A DNA stretch of 64,000 nucleotides, from the NCBI RefSeq assembly GCF_963576545.1, contig NC_083646.1, positions 11,242,991-11,306,990 of the forward strand, written 5' to 3'. Position 1 is the first letter of the stretch. Every line of letters begins with the position of its first letter. The notes under the pieces are model-generated. The model was given only the letters and a program-made list of their open reading frames with translations, ran no database searches and had not been told where the DNA came from. Position numbers and translations under genes: made by a program. The stretch is from Limanda limanda (taxonomy: Eukaryota; Chordata; Actinopteri; Pleuronectiformes; Pleuronectidae). Of the stretch, positions 49,895 through 63,119 are shown piece after piece.

Positions 49895-51787
49895 CCACTC
49901 TTTCCTCTCTTTCCACAGCAGTGACACACGCTCATTATCTGCCCTTAAAACGTCACTTCATTTGCCTAGTTGGCATTTAACACGGAGTAAAACGGATGTT
50001 CTCTTCCCTGTAGCGGAGTGGTGCAGCATTGTAGAACACAGCTTTCTCCGGGCTGACACCTCAGTCAGGTGGAAGAAGGAGGAGGAATGTGCCCGCAGCC
50101 TGCTCCTCTTTAACTGTCATAGAAAGGGACAAATGATGTCAGACTCTGTTGTCACCGCTTCCGAGATGCATGTCCTTATAAAAAGCCCTGGAGCTCTGGC
50201 ATTTTAACATCAACACAAGACAGGTTCCGTCGTGCATTCAGCTGCGGCGCCACCTGTGAGACCATGCATATGTATGCGTCCAATCTCCCCTCCGCTGATG
50301 TGTAATCACATGCATACTGTATATGTGTGGATGTATAGGGTGTGTGCGTGGGTCTGTGTGCTCCTGTGGCATAAATCACTGGAGCCGAGCAGAGGGGGGG
50401 GGCCGGTGCTGCTCTCTCCATCTGTCTCTGTCTGCTGGGGTGAGGTATTTTACACTGATGATAGGGCGAACGGAGGGAGGCGAGAAAAAGTGAGCCATGC
50501 TCGAGTCGGCTGGGTTGGACGGGAAAAATAAACGGCTGTGGTATCGAAGGGGCAGCGCACGTGCATCATGTGAATATGCGCAGAGACTTTGAGGGTGGTG
50601 GTGGGGGGGGGGTGCATAAACCGCATCTCTGCAGGGCCTGTTACTCATAACCTGAGAGCGGCTCTTGTGAAACAGACACAGTTATCCAGTGCTGAGCAGT
50701 AATGCCGCCTGTGTAATGTCTCGGCATGCCGTCCTCCCTCTCTCCCGCAGACGTCAGACTGGAAACATATGAATGAATTCACCTGGTAACTCGATATCTA
50801 TTCGCTGTTGCATCTACTTTATGTCGGCAGTTCAGACGCATTAGGGCCTGTTCTCCGGCTCGATTCCTTGTTCCTTCCACAGGCATCATGAGTCTTAAAT
50901 CCAGGGACCTGCCTCAGTCTGTGGGGGGAAGCAAGCGGCTGTCCACTGGTTACCTCCCTTCCATCAATCCTGCTCACCTCCTCTTAACAGGATAAACCGA
51001 AGGCAGAACAGCTCCAGAACAAATGTATCCAGTACTTCCTAATCAGGTTGTCACAGCGAGGAGGGAAAACGCCCTTCAAGCGACTACATTTAGCTTGTTC
51101 CGCTGAATTGTCCTTGAGTGAGAGAATAAATCCCTCAAACATCCAGAGATTGAAGTGGACGGCGCAGTCTGTTCTACGTTACTCTGTCCTGGAAGATGGA
51201 GCATGCGTCTAACAAACTCACAAGCAGCCGGTCTGCACATCATATACGACAGCAGCACCACTCGTTAAGGAGCCTCACCTGCAGCCGTACCCATTAGAAA
51301 TCCGTGAGATCTTATTGGAAAAACAATTCAAAAACTGGAATGGGTTTTGAGCCCCCATTTCTGGCATGTGTTGCATCCCTCATCCCCCCTATCAATTTGG
51401 ATTACAGAGTTTGGAGGAGACCGAATGACAGAGGCAGACACGGGCGGAGACGGTTGGCTCGTATGATTCTTTCATTGAAGGAGGGAGGGTCACGCTTGGT
51501 TGGCTCGGTTGTTAAGGTAGAGGGAGCAGAGTCCCTCCTGACAACCGGTGGCTCGCCACAGACCCAGATTCGGTTCTGGGTTCTGAGATTAGCTCAAGCA
51601 TGGCAATCTCTCCTTGGAAGATTCTGGAGGGCTTAAAGAGGCAGACGCAGAGCGGCAGCACGACAGAAGTGACAGAGCCATGCCAGGTGGTTTTATTTTA
51701 GTTGTTTTTCTTTACACAAACACACAATTTTCCACTTAACAGTTAGTTACACACTGATGCGACGTTGGCTTATAATTTAGCCTGGTG
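49207..51787. other. Intergenic, no gene recognised
   Basis: A (CA)n tract at 49852-49890, CT-rich DNA (49540-49670) and G runs near 50393 and 50603. Several 60-120 codon frames occur, but none has domain or splice support. Confidence 0.5.
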
Positions 51788-52075
51788 CGTAAAGGAATAG
51801 TTCAACATTTGGGAAGTCTGCAAGTTCACTTTTTGTAAGAGAGTGAGACGGAAGTTACAACACCACTGTCACATCTGAACTGGTGAGACAGAGCTACCAC
51901 CACCAAGCATTAGCTCAAAATAACTACTGGAAACAGGGGGAACCAGCTGTTCTGGCTCTGTCACATCACTTCTAAAGTTTAACAATATAAAAAGCAATAT
52001 CTAGTTTTTTTCATCTGTACAAGAAATTCAATTTAAGCATATTTTCACAGCTTTTATGGGGAGTTGAACTATTTG
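51788..52075. repeat. Dispersed teleost repeat, family 3 copy (fuller)
   Basis: Starts TAAAGGAATAGTTCAACATT, contains ACTGGAAACAGGGGGAACCA and a GGCTCTGTC block, and ends with GGGGAGTTGAACTATTTGCT, an approximate inverse of the start. This copy therefore looks near full length with short terminal inverted ends. Confidence 0.6.
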
Positions 52076-53334
52076 CTGAGAGCTGGTAACTTACTGCTGG
52101 TAACCTCGCCATCCAATCTAAGATATAGTCCAACACTCCCATAACATGCCCGGTTTGAACGGGTCAATTTTTTCGCTTGCTTCGACAGAAAAATGCAGTT
52201 AGAGAGTCTAGCAATTTAGCAGAGTTTTCATGTGGAAGTTTAATTTCAATGGCAGAGTGGTGCTGTGCCTGTAAGATATCTGATCGGGTTTTTAAGTCAT
52301 CACAGAAAGTGAAAGAACCCAGTTTCTGTAAGTTATCTGAGGTAGACGGAGGCAAGTTCACCCCCAGTCTGCAGACACACACACACACACACTCTCACTG
52401 CAACCCAGTGTGCTCCTTTTTCAAATATTGTATTTAAATTGAACATATCTTGTGTCCAGATTGCACTGAATCCCACGATGCACTTCCCTGGGCCCTCAAC
52501 CATACATTTGCAGAGTGTGAAGGTGATGAGATGAACGACTCTGGAGACATCTTACCACATACAGACAGATATCTGGAACTATTAGATGATCTTTGGGAAA
52601 TGCAGCAGCAACCATGCTGTCACCTTGTAACTGTAACTGTAATAGTTCGGGTTCCTAGACTTTCTTCTCACTGCAGTTTACTTATTCTTGACTCATTTGA
52701 ACTTTGATTATTCTTATGCTCTTGTGTTTGACTGTTTTGTATTGCTACTGAATGTGGATATATCCCTCTGGATCAATAAAGCATCTATCTAACTAGATGT
52801 CTGAACTATGTGATGTCCACCAGGGTGATATCTGAGGTCAATTCCCTCTTTGAAGATGTAAAGCAGCTGCTGATTCTATCGGTAATTCTTACATTGAGTT
52901 TGTGTACGTGTTTGCACAGACAGAAACCCACACACGTGACGAGGTTAATCTAATCTGTGACTGCTCATGGTCGTATTCAGAGCATATGGAAGGAGCAGGC
53001 AGGGGGAAGCTAATCCATACAGTACTCCTGCAGCTTTATGACCTTGGAGGGATGGGAGTTCTTACATCCTCATTAACATGGATGCAGCACGGCCACAGGG
53101 TGAATACACCTAGCAGCTCCCCCCCCCCTGGTTCCCTGCAAACTAATGGAGGTGGTAACACTCGTACACCATCGCACATGCACTCAAACAAGCAGCGGTG
53201 CATGCACACACCCAGAGCATTTGTCATTATTACAATGCAATCAGCTAGAGGCGAGGTTGGGCCGGGTTGCGCTGCAGCTGAACGGCAGCGGAGTGTGATA
53301 GGTGGGCTGTCGTTGACACTCGGCCTCAAACACA
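52076..53334. other. Intergenic; includes retroelement 3' tail at 52690-52794
   Basis: A CA tract lies at 52374-52391. At 52758-52794, TATCCCTCTGGATCAATAAA followed by GCATCTATCTAACT is the tail typical of fish LINE/SINE 3' ends. An 85-codon frame at 52450-52707 just upstream has no recognised domain. Confidence 0.5.
52690..52794 (+). mobile_element. Retroelement 3'-end fragment with (CTAT)-type tail
   Basis: T-rich sequence followed by CCCTCTGGATCAATAAA and CATCTATCTA, the usual ending of several fish non-LTR elements. The 5' limit is arbitrary. Confidence 0.55.
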
Positions 53335-53675
53335 AGTTTAAGATTAAGATTAAGATACATTTTTTTGTCCCAAACACATGCACAGACATGCACAAGCACA
53401 CTCATGCAACGAGGGAAATTTAACCTCTGCTTTTAACCCATCTGGTGCAGGACACACATGTGCAGAGCAGTGGGCAGCCATGTACGGCTCCGGGGAGCAG
53501 ATGTTGGGGGAGTCAGGTGCCTTGCTCAGGGGCACTAGACAGGGTAGGGAGAATCCTCTTGGATTTTTGGACAGATCAATCCAGATTCGTCTTTTTGTTG
53601 TTTTTCCGTGGAGTCGAACCAGAGACGAACCGGAGACCTTTTCTGCCCATAGTGCAAGTTTCTGCCACTAGTCCA
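53335..53675. repeat. Dispersed teleost repeat, family 5
   Basis: A (TTAAGA)n-like start, then the GGGAAATTTAACCTCTGCTT, AACCCATCTGGTGCAGGACA, GAGCAGTGGGCAGCCATGTA, GGTGCCTTGCTCAGGGGCAC and GAGTCGAACC segments. I recognise this order from a common fish repeat. The overlapping 97-157 codon frames here are fortuitous. Confidence 0.65.
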
Positions 53676-54982
53676 CCGTCGTTGCTAAAGAGAAGAGGAG
53701 CGACCCAGCGGGGGAGCAGGGAGGCAGCGGTGAGAGCGGTGGAGTCTGGTACACATCCTACACAGGAACTCAGCTGTGTCCCTTTCCAGGCACACACACA
53801 GTCACACAACACTGCTTGTGCCACTGGCTTTGTTTTATCTGATTTGGATGTAATCTCGCTTCTACCAGACAATAACTCTCAAGAGGACAAATCTACAGTT
53901 CAGGTGCAGGCAGTTTAACAAAGTGCACAGCAGGGATCGGATCATTGTGTGTCGCATCCCGTTCAGTGTCCTCTCCCGCTGGTTTTCATGGCCCGTGTGT
54001 GATCGGCCCACTGCTGTGACATGTTCACTAATATGTTCTGCACGCCCCGACACGTGGATAATTTGTCAAATCCAATTATAAGTACGCAAATTCGACTGTA
54101 ACTGCAACTGTGCCGTTATAGTGGCACATACAGTATCCACACAGATTAATCCGATTAGGTAACTGTTTCATGTTCTCGTGTTTCAGAGGCTGAGTCCACT
54201 CGCAGACGTGACACCACAGGGCTGTCAAAACAATAGCTACAGTAGCTGTTGATACTAGACATCCATTAACACCCAAGACAACAGAGCAAATTAGACACGA
54301 CAGGAAACATAATGATCTACTCCTCTGTCTAAATGCAGAGGATCACTTCTCTGAAACCAGTCACACCATCTTATGTCATTTGCTGCTTAAGATTTCATGC
54401 CACACACACACACACACACTCACTTCCAAGGAGAAATTGCTTCTCCCTGATGTGATTCTTGATGTGACTTTACAAAGATTTCTGATGATTTCTGTTGGAT
54501 CTCTGAACCTTATTATAGAGACTTGAAAACTTCATTATTAAAATTGGAATTCAATTTTTGGACCATACTGACACTTGTGGTCCGGTTTCTAAAATTAACA
54601 TCGCTGTCTTTCCAAGGATCTTCACAGGAAGAACATCAGCACTGAAATGTGTCACCTCTGAGGATAAAGTGTCGAGAAGTGTTCGGCTAAGTAGGAATAA
54701 ATTAGAATTTTGTAACTTTTCTTCATAGCTTTCACGAGATGTTCGTCTTTCATGTTGTTTCAAAAGTATTTAAATGTCTTATCACAAATCAGTGCAAGTT
54801 GTAACAATTCCCCTTTATTTGAAGACTTGTCATGCAACGATATCTGGGGCACGTTCAATCTCAAAACGCTTCGCACTGCTTTGCCACAGTTTAGGGATTG
54901 ACGGACACGTTTGTTCCAAATCGTGTCCAACGGGTTTAAAGGTCCATTGTCTTTGTTTTGATGGGTGTGTCAGAGGTGTTGC
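53676..54982. other. Intergenic, no gene recognised
   Basis: A CA tract at about 54401-54418; otherwise unique sequence with short frames. Confidence 0.5.
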
Positions 54983-55008
54983 CCAATCAGCAGTGACGTG
55001 TATATAAA
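54983..55008 (+). promoter_or_regulatory. Core-promoter-like cluster: CCAAT, CRE-like, TATA
   Basis: CCAAT (54983-54987), TGACGTG (54994-55000) and TATATAAA (55001-55008) lie within 26 bp on the plus strand, predicting a start near 55030-55035. The CCAAT box is unusually close to the TATA box. No coding exon or known transcript is recognised downstream. Confidence 0.4.
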
Positions 55009-56332
55009 CCACGCCATATCAATGCAATCACGTTCTCAGATCCGGCAGCTGCTGCTCAGTGTTCGCATCAGACATATTGGAAGTAGATATTCCAGACGGC
55101 AGAAGTAGAGACTAACATCAAGTGTATTTTTAAGTATAAACACTTTTAAACTCATGTCATCTCCCTCTGAGTTTCAACAGGAACATCTGCTATAGTTGTA
55201 AAGCCTGAGGAAAGAAACTGACGCTAAACTGTGCTGCTGCCTTGAATTTGTATCAAGAAGTACTTTAAATTGTAATTTAGAGATAACGGAAGGGGATTAG
55301 CAATGCAAACTGAAGTGTAAGTAATGAAAGAAGCTGTCATTTAAACTATGAAAGAAGAAATTCTTGTTTCAAAATCAGAAAGATGAAGTCCATCCTGAAA
55401 CAGCTAAAGGTCTGATTGACATACACGTTTCATTTGTGAAGATAATGTGATAAATTGAAATTGCTTTTTCAAAGCCTACTTTTGTGTTTTTGAACCCGAG
55501 ATGCAGTGAAATTCGACCTGTTCATCAATTCAATCAATAATACAGATATGAGCAGAAAAGTTTAAAAGTTTAAAACTGTCTGTGTATCCGTTGTATAAGC
55601 TGCATGACATCTACAGGAGTAACAGTGTTATTACCAAAGTAAAGGTGCATAATATTAATATTTTGTGGAGTTATAGGTTATAGTACATCGACCTGTGTTA
55701 TGACAGCAGCTCCTCGTCCTATTATGTGCAGCTGAATGACTGAAAACCGAAAACAAAGCAACTTCACTGATCCTCAGAATACATCTCATCCATGTCTGGT
55801 AAATATCCAAATTCATTTTTTTGCTTTCTATGGCGCATATGAAGTTGTGTAAAAGAAGCCGTGTCCTGAAGAGCAGTTTCCTGCAGCAGTGTGTCTAAAT
55901 TTCATATTAATATATTCACAAGATCTACGAGAACGTCTTAGTATTTTATATAATGAAATAAACCACTTTAATGGAAAATACTGTCTATATTTATCCCATG
56001 CCGAGCCTACAGCATGCTAGTGAGATCTTCAAGATAGGGATACTTAACAAGAAGCCTCTGGGTTCTTTCTTTTTTTTGTTGGGACGATGCAAAGTGTGAG
56101 CTGCACCGAGGAGTCATCTCAGGCTGATAATGTGAAGCACTGCAGCAGCAAATGATTAAAATTAGGCACAAAGTCGTCACGTGATCATGTTCCGCAACAG
56201 ATCCTGAGCTCAGAGTTCAGCGCATCACTGACGGAAATATATCACAAGAGGAAGCAGACATCACACTCATACAAACTGGAACGGCCCTATGGAAATGAAT
56301 ACATCCTCCATAGTCCCCTCATGAAAATGGTT
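55009..56332. other. Intergenic, no gene recognised
   Basis: AT-rich. No open frame over 60 codons is convincing. Any transcript from the preceding promoter-like site would appear non-coding over this stretch. Confidence 0.45.
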
Positions 56333-56585
56333 TTAAATTCACTAGATACGCTTTTTTTATTTGGAACTGCACCAAATCGTGCACACACATGAATATCAGC
56401 CCCCAAAACATGCCTGATCTTTTTAATCAAGAACCATGAAATATTCAGAGGAATCAACGAAAATGTGGCAAAACAAATCCTGATCCACAGATTAGATTTT
56501 CGAGGTTCTTCTGGGTGATACTCCCTCCAGTAGTTTATGCATAGTCCTAACAAACTAACAAATATCACCTCCTTGGCCAAGGTAA
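56333..56585 (-). repeat. Dispersed teleost repeat, family 1 copy E
   Basis: AAATTCACTAGATACG, CTGCACCAAATCGTGCACAC, TGAATATCAGCCCCCAAAAC, then ATCCTGATCC and TCACCTCCTTGGCCAAGGTA: same landmarks and orientation as copies A and D. The open frame on the minus strand here is part of the repeat. Confidence 0.65.
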
Positions 56586-59500
56586 TAAAATGGGAATCAG
56601 AATCAAATGCCTTTCTGCCCCAACTCCACCTCATGGGTCTGAAACGTGGGACAGACTCTCTGGGCCTTAAAGTCTCTGGATCTTGGGAATGCAGTTGGCA
56701 AAATAAGGTTAAAACACATTTGGGGACAAGAAGGTAAAGTTGGTTTAGCTTTCATCCCCAAGGGGAGCGCTCGGCCGGAGCTGCTGTGGCAAAGGTCGGT
56801 TCCAGCACCAGTACATCAAAAGCACGTCTACCCGCCCGTTCTGTGACTAATCACGCCACATTGGGTTAGCCTTGAAAATGAGGCTCTTTTCTTCCTACGT
56901 CTTTTCTTCTTTCTTTTTTTTTGCTCAAAAGCAGCAAAACATCTGCGGTACAGAAAGACTGTTCAGTCAAGCCTTGTTTTGGTGCTAATTAGTCCAATTA
57001 GCCTTCCCCATCTCACACAGTTTTTAAACAAAGACAAGCAGCAGCTCTGCTCAGATCAACCAGCTTTGCAATTTGATGTGTGGCATGCGCTGGAAAGCTG
57101 CAGAAGCCTCTAGTTACAGACACAGACGCAGGCTACTCTAAACAGTCTCGGGGCATCCTCCCTTCACAGGATAAAAACTGTATCTACCATGGCGTTTGAA
57201 ATATTCTGTGTGCGTCCCTTTAGAGAGATTTCAGAAAAGAAAAATGGTTTCCGACTCTGCAGTGTGTGGAGGTGAGAAATTCCCACGTGCCTCAATTTCA
57301 TGATTATCGATGCTGAGGGGCAAGATCTATACTGGTCGCCTGTGGTGGGTGATTAACAGATTTCACAAGGACGAGTAAGCGAAGCAGTCGGATACAGTTG
57401 GACAGAGAAGTACAAGGAAACTGGTTATTCTGATCATAAGAAGAAGAATTAATCATTCCTCAACAACCGCCTCTTCACACAAGCAGTTTATCATCGAGAA
57501 TGAACCCACATCATCTCGCAATTCTTTTATGAATAATACAAGTTGAACAAATGACTACTAACAAGTGTAATAATTATGTACAGTAATAAAGGGATATCCG
57601 ACTGTTGTCACGTTGTTATTTCCACCTTGCAACGGCAGAGAGAATAAAAACAGACAGCAGCATTTGAATATTTCACATATTTCCTCCTTGGGGCAGAGCT
57701 GCAGTAATAATTCACCAGTGTTTGCAGCAGAAAACATCATTTCTGTGGTGGTTTCACCGAGTCCTCGTGTTTTTGTGTCCCAAAAGGAAATGATAGATTC
57801 AAATGTTTTATTTTTCTCTCTGTAAACTCAGAGAGGCAGTCAGAGGGTCAGTATGAAAAGTACTACACTGTATATGTGGATTCTCTACTGCGGAGAAAAA
57901 TATGTTTTATTCATTTATGCTTAATCATTCAAAAGAATCTGTGTCTGTTTGATTTAAAGGGTATTCTAATCAAATCAATCAAAATGTATTTGTATAGCCC
58001 ATATTCACAATTTTCAGTTCACCAATAATGTGCATTGTCTGCTATAGTTTCCTTTTTGATTATATAGTGCGTTCATGTTATCACGTATAATATCGCTTAT
58101 GCAGTTTTATGCATGCGTGACCCCCATGATACTCTCAAGGCCCAGAGAAAACAGTTTATTTTCTGCACCAAAAATATACAGATTTTATTTCACAATGTGT
58201 GAAATAAAGGACACATCTCCGAACAGAAATCAGCAAACAGCAGCAGATGTTTCATGTGTGCACAGAAGCAGCGTGAGCGCCAGGAGAAGAACTGAAGCTG
58301 GAAAACAGGAAATCTGAGAAGGAGCAGAGTGTGTTTGTGTGCGAGCGCAGGGTTTTGAGTGAGAGGATTACAAAATCTGAGCTGAAAAACAATAAGTCCT
58401 GCTCTCAAACTGAAAGACTACAGACTTGAATAAAGACATAGGAAAAACAACCCTCCACCCTGAAGAAGGTTTAAATGCAGCCCACTATCAGGGAGGGATA
58501 AGGGCAAACTGTACAAATAACACAAAGATCTGATGAGATACAGAAAAAAAAAAACCCCTAAGGTTAAATTATCATTAATTCTGGTGTAGAAACATGTGTA
58601 GAAAAGTGAAATGACCACAAAACATCTTGGGATATTATGGATAAATAAACTCTACACACAAAATAATGTGAATCAATATTAAACTCTTCCAACACTGATA
58701 TTTGTTAATTCACAGCAAGCTACTGTGACTTAAACCACACACGAGTACACTCACACCAGATGGCTGCTCAGTGCCACCTTGAACAAGGCAGAAAAACAAA
58801 CATAAAGCAGGGCCCTTTCAATAGATTAGATAAAGGCACAATAAGATAAGGAAAGCAGAGTCTGGCTCTGCTTTGTTTAACCAAACTGGAACACAGTCCT
58901 TTTTTCGAAGTGGAGACATGTAGGAGAATCTATATTTATAAATACCCATGTTCATATAACGTTAGAGAGACTACACATATATTTAAAATAATTTCCATTA
59001 TCTCTAAGGTTGTTACTTGGCTGATCATCACTCCAGGTTTTAGACCCTCACCAAACATGAAGAATCTACCAACCTTTTTCTTTAGTTTGATACAATTAAA
59101 TAAACAATGAGCTTAAATATATGTTTTACAGATTCTCTATCAATGTCATGCTTTTTAAACATATTAATTTAAAAGAGAAGAGGATCCTACCGAATCAAAC
59201 ACCAAACAAAAGGCCACATGCTTTTATATGTGACCTTTTATAGACTCCGCCCCTTCACCTGGACTTCCTGTTAGCTTTCTCGCACACCTACAGTGCAAGA
59301 GGCACTTGTAGGCTATTTTTATCTTGAGTGTAAAAAGATTCAGGATTGATGCAGTGCTGATGTAGAGACGTCTGCAAATATGAGATGAAACAAGCTTTTT
59401 CTACACGGCATCTTATTACCAGCTTGACCAATGTGTTCCCAGTGTTCACTAATCAAATCAAACTGTGCGGTAATAATGACAGCCAGCTCTATCCAGCGGT

Positions 59501-60111
59501 ACAAAACAATGCTGCTCCTTCATTTCCATATCTCGCATCGCTGGCCAAAGCGAAGATGGTGACTTATAACTGCAGTTTTTCAGCACAGTATTGTAGCCAT
59601 CAATTACACATTTGAAGTTCTTTAGTGGGCTCTCGTTGCAGGACGAGTCAGCCAGGCATGGAGATGTCAAACAACTAATGGAGCTAACGATTAATGCGAT
59701 AAAATATGCTAATGACGGTCATTATTTCACCCAGAAGCTGCATTTGTCTGCCTCTTCGTGAAATCAAGGGTCCATTGCGTCTAAAACCATAAATTTCACT
59801 GGCAAATCTGCCTCCGTTTTAATTGTAAACTGCGTGCGTCCAGTGTAAGAGTGTGGATGGAATAACCTGCTCCACATGCTGTCGGGAGGGGGAAAGATGG
59901 ATTTAATAAAAATGGAAAATGAATTTGTTAACTAATTTGAAAATGATTTGAGAGACAAAATGTACTGAACAGATCCCAACATATGAGGTTTGGCTTGAAA
60001 CTTCCTTCTTTGATAAGGGACACAGTGCAGGATCAGGTGAGTCCTCAACCAGCCCTTGGTTATGCTGCTACTGGCCTGGGGGCTGCTGCAGGAACTCCCA
60101 TGATGCACTGT

Positions 60112-60112
<1 letters not shown>
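56586..60112. other. Intergenic, no gene recognised
   Basis: Mostly AT-rich unique sequence. A short fragment reading TCAAAATGTATTTGTATAGC at about 57977-57996 resembles the start of a common fish repeat. Confidence 0.5.

Positions 60113-60183
<71 letters not shown>
60113..60183. repeat. (CT)n microsatellite
   Basis: About 35 uninterrupted CT units. Confidence 0.98.
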
Positions 60184-60187
<4 letters not shown>

Positions 60188-60385
60188 AATGTTTTTAACT
60201 TCATGTCATAAATGTGTGTCTCTGTCCTCATTATTATCTTTATAACTTTAAGCCTGGTCGTGCTTAAATACAACGGAAACACACATGGTCCTCTCTCTCT
60301 CGCTCTCTCTCTTTCCTCTCTTGCTCCCTTCTTTCTAACTTTTCACTTTCACTTTTCCTCACTTCCCTTTCTGTCTTGTGTCTAC

Positions 60386-60790
60386 AGTAGCTCAGAAGGG
60401 CCAAACCAAACACTAACACCTCCTTCATGTTAGATGACGGGACATGGACCAAACAAAAAAGGCAAATTACTCGCTGCTCCATCCCCCAATCACAACAGTG
60501 GAGACTCTGGCTCCAAATGCGCAAGATGGTGGCGTTCATTTTTCAGAGGGATATTTCAGCTTCAATTTCTGGAGAGTGGGAGGAAGAGGAGATGTGTCGT
60601 CCATCTTTACATACAGGCTGTACTATGTAGAAGACCTTTTGTGTTTGTACATGAACTGAAGGCCACTGGAGTTTCTAATTAATGCTTGGAAGGGAGAGGT
60701 AAGCACTATTCAGTGGGTTGTAGTATGCAACTTCACCACCAGATGCCACTTAGTCATATTCAGTGAACTGAAGTGGCTGCAATTTTTGTT
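60386..60790. repeat. Dispersed teleost repeat, family 6
   Basis: CTACAGTAGCTCAGAAGGGC at the start, the GGGATATTTCAGCTTCAATT, GGGAGGAAGAGGAGATGTGT and CTGAAGGCCACTGGAGTTTC segments inside, and CACCACCAGATGCCACTTAG near the end. I recognise these landmarks from a fish repeat. Overlapping frames are not genes. Confidence 0.55.
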
Positions 60791-61479
60791 TATATCAACA
60801 ATTAATATTTCCAAGACCCCGAAGTTCGGATCACAAAGCTTCACTGCGTCTTTCAGGGCTTTGTTTTTCCGCTGTGTAACTTAATGTTTTGCTTCACTCT
60901 CACCGCTCAACCATTTGCTGTGGCTGCCAGCTGTTTTCAGTCAAAATTCTTTAAAAACTCAAGGTACACATCCTGCACAGCCCCAAATAGCATACAGTCA
61001 AAGTTACCTATAGTGTGCAGCATTTAGCCCCTAAAGAGCCTGGAAATATTGAATTTGTATTTGTTGGTTGGCCAAAAACACAAAACAAAAGTAACTATAT
61101 CTGTTGAATGTGTAAAAAATTTTTTGTCCTTTATTTAGTCTCCTTTAACCACACAGCTCAAATAGCAAAGAGGTTATTTGGTGGATTTCATTTTATTGCA
61201 TATATTGGGTGATGTCCTTTTCCTTCCTCCCACTGTAAACACGATGGCTAACGAACACACAGGCTACAGTAGCTGCTGAGGAGTGAACACCCCCCCCCGC
61301 CTTCTCTCACATGGTTTATAATTGCAGTGCGAACCTCTCAGAGGAGCGGCACAGAAATCGAACCACAGCGACCTTCTGCCAGTGATCAAAGCCTACCTCA
61401 ACCAGCAACCCCCCCCCCCTCACCTGCCAGCAGCCCACCCCAGCGTCGACCCAAGAGACAAAACGAGAGAGCAAGTAGT

Positions 61480-61482
<3 letters not shown>
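60791..61482. other. Intergenic, probably further decayed repeat
   Basis: Sequence such as ACGATGGCTAACGAACACAC and AGCATTTAGCCCCTAAAGAG looks repeat-derived, but I cannot assign it. C runs lie near 61291 and 61411. Confidence 0.35.

Positions 61483-61574
<92 letters not shown>
61483..61574. repeat. (GA)n microsatellite
   Basis: About 45 uninterrupted GA units. Poly Arg-Glu and Ser-Leu frames across it are artefacts. Confidence 0.98.
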
Positions 61575-61576
<2 letters not shown>

Positions 61577-63119
61577 CCACACAAACCAGCTCACGTCTCA
61601 CCGAGAGACTCCTGCTTTGCATATGAAACACACCTTTCTACCTTTAATTCCCATGAAATCTCCCAGGAAGCGGTTATTGCAAAGGTTGGGACGTGGAGTT
61701 AGTCATGTGGAACGGCTACTGGGGCCATTACAGAGAATCCCTCATTACACCCTGGTCACAGCTTTGGAGTATTACCACTGTGAAAACACACTCACCCCCG
61801 GCTGGATGAGTCAAAGAGAGGAGATTGTCTCATCTTATTTCCTCCCTTTGTGCACCGTCTCCAGGCAGGTTTGGTTAAACTTATCAATATATGCAGCTTC
61901 CACTCGTTGTAGAGCCAAACAAACACAGGCCGGTTTAGATTGCTCTGATTTGTTGTCTGCTGCATCTTTAAATTCCATCTTTGATTGGAATGGAGATGGA
62001 TCCTCACACCACATCGTGGTCTGTGATCGCTCAATCAATTAATCAACTCACCTGCTTTTATACAGGTATAGCTCACTTGTAATAAGAGTGTCTTATCTGC
62101 TAAATAAAACTATATGGTCATTAAGTCCAAGGTGGAAAAAGGGAAAGAGACTACAAAGGCGTGTTCTTGCACTGGGGAGCAGCATGAGTTGTTTGGCAAG
62201 ACATCAGAGAGCAGAAACATCCAGACTCATCCATCAGGTTCACGGGGATCCATTAAGTCAAGATACGCAGTTTACACAAGAAGCTGTGTGCAGGAATTTT
62301 AAATGGGAAAAAAATGCATGGTTTGTAAAACACAGTATATATTATGATCATAGCAACTAAGAAACCAGTTCACATTCAGTGGCATTACAAATGTTTGCAG
62401 TACTGCTAGGTGCAGAGTGAAGAAGAAAAAGAAGAAGAAGAAGAAGAAGAAGCAGATTGCGTGATTGCTTGCAGTCTTCAGCTCTAAAGATTTAATCATA
62501 GTGGTGTTACAATGACAGCAATGTAAACAAAGTGAACCGGATCTGTGATGGAAAGATTCAACAGCTGACGAACACACCGACGTCAAACACACACCCCTCT
62601 ACAAACCAATCATTGTCGAGTACAGACGCGGCCCATGTAGGTGATGATGTCAGGATGTTGACATGTCACACTGAATCACAATGTGAAACTAAACGGATCA
62701 AATACAAACAATGTAACAAAGGCATTAACCTCCAGGTTCAGACTCTCTGTTGAGTGTCACCAGCAAGATGACATTTTGGACTTTTACTGACACACCCACA
62801 TTGGAATGCTGGTCATGAAATGTTGTAGAGATATTCATGGTCCCCACAGGATGACTCATACTGACATCAGCTACAGTTTTGAAGCCAGCACTGTGCTCTG
62901 TAGGGGTTATGAGCATGATTGCTCAAAGTACACCTGCTCCTAGAATGTGGCCTAATAACAGTTCCATCAAAGAAGAGTAATTGCTTTGGGATTTCGTATT
63001 TTGCAAGGGATCAATACGACTGCACCACTTTTCATCTGTATAACGTTGTCATTATGACCAAATTTGTCTAGTATCCTGTGATATTAGAAGATATTTAAAA
63101 GGAACGATGGTGTTGTCGA
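61575..63119. other. Intergenic, no gene recognised
   Basis: A GAA tract lies at about 62421-62452. Frames of 60-141 codons occur (for example 61617-62042, +) without recognisable domains. Confidence 0.5.

Noticed and set aside
52450..52707. 85-codon frame with acidic composition (MCPDCTESHDALPW...)
   Set aside because: Its composition looks protein-like, but there is no recognised family. It abuts a retroelement 3' tail and lacks splice context.
53378..53918. 97- to 157-codon plus frames (Gly/Thr/Arg-rich)
   Set aside because: They overlap a recognisable dispersed fish repeat and have no known domain.
56287..56634. 115-codon minus frame with hydrophobic segments
   Set aside because: It falls largely within family 1 repeat copy E, and the same segment in other copies is not open.
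60427..60682. Three overlapping 67-82 codon plus frames
   Set aside because: They lie inside a dispersed repeat, and three frames open over the same DNA indicates chance.
61316..61702. Arg-Glu and Ser-Leu repeat frames
   Set aside because: They arise directly from the (GA)n tract at 61483-61574.
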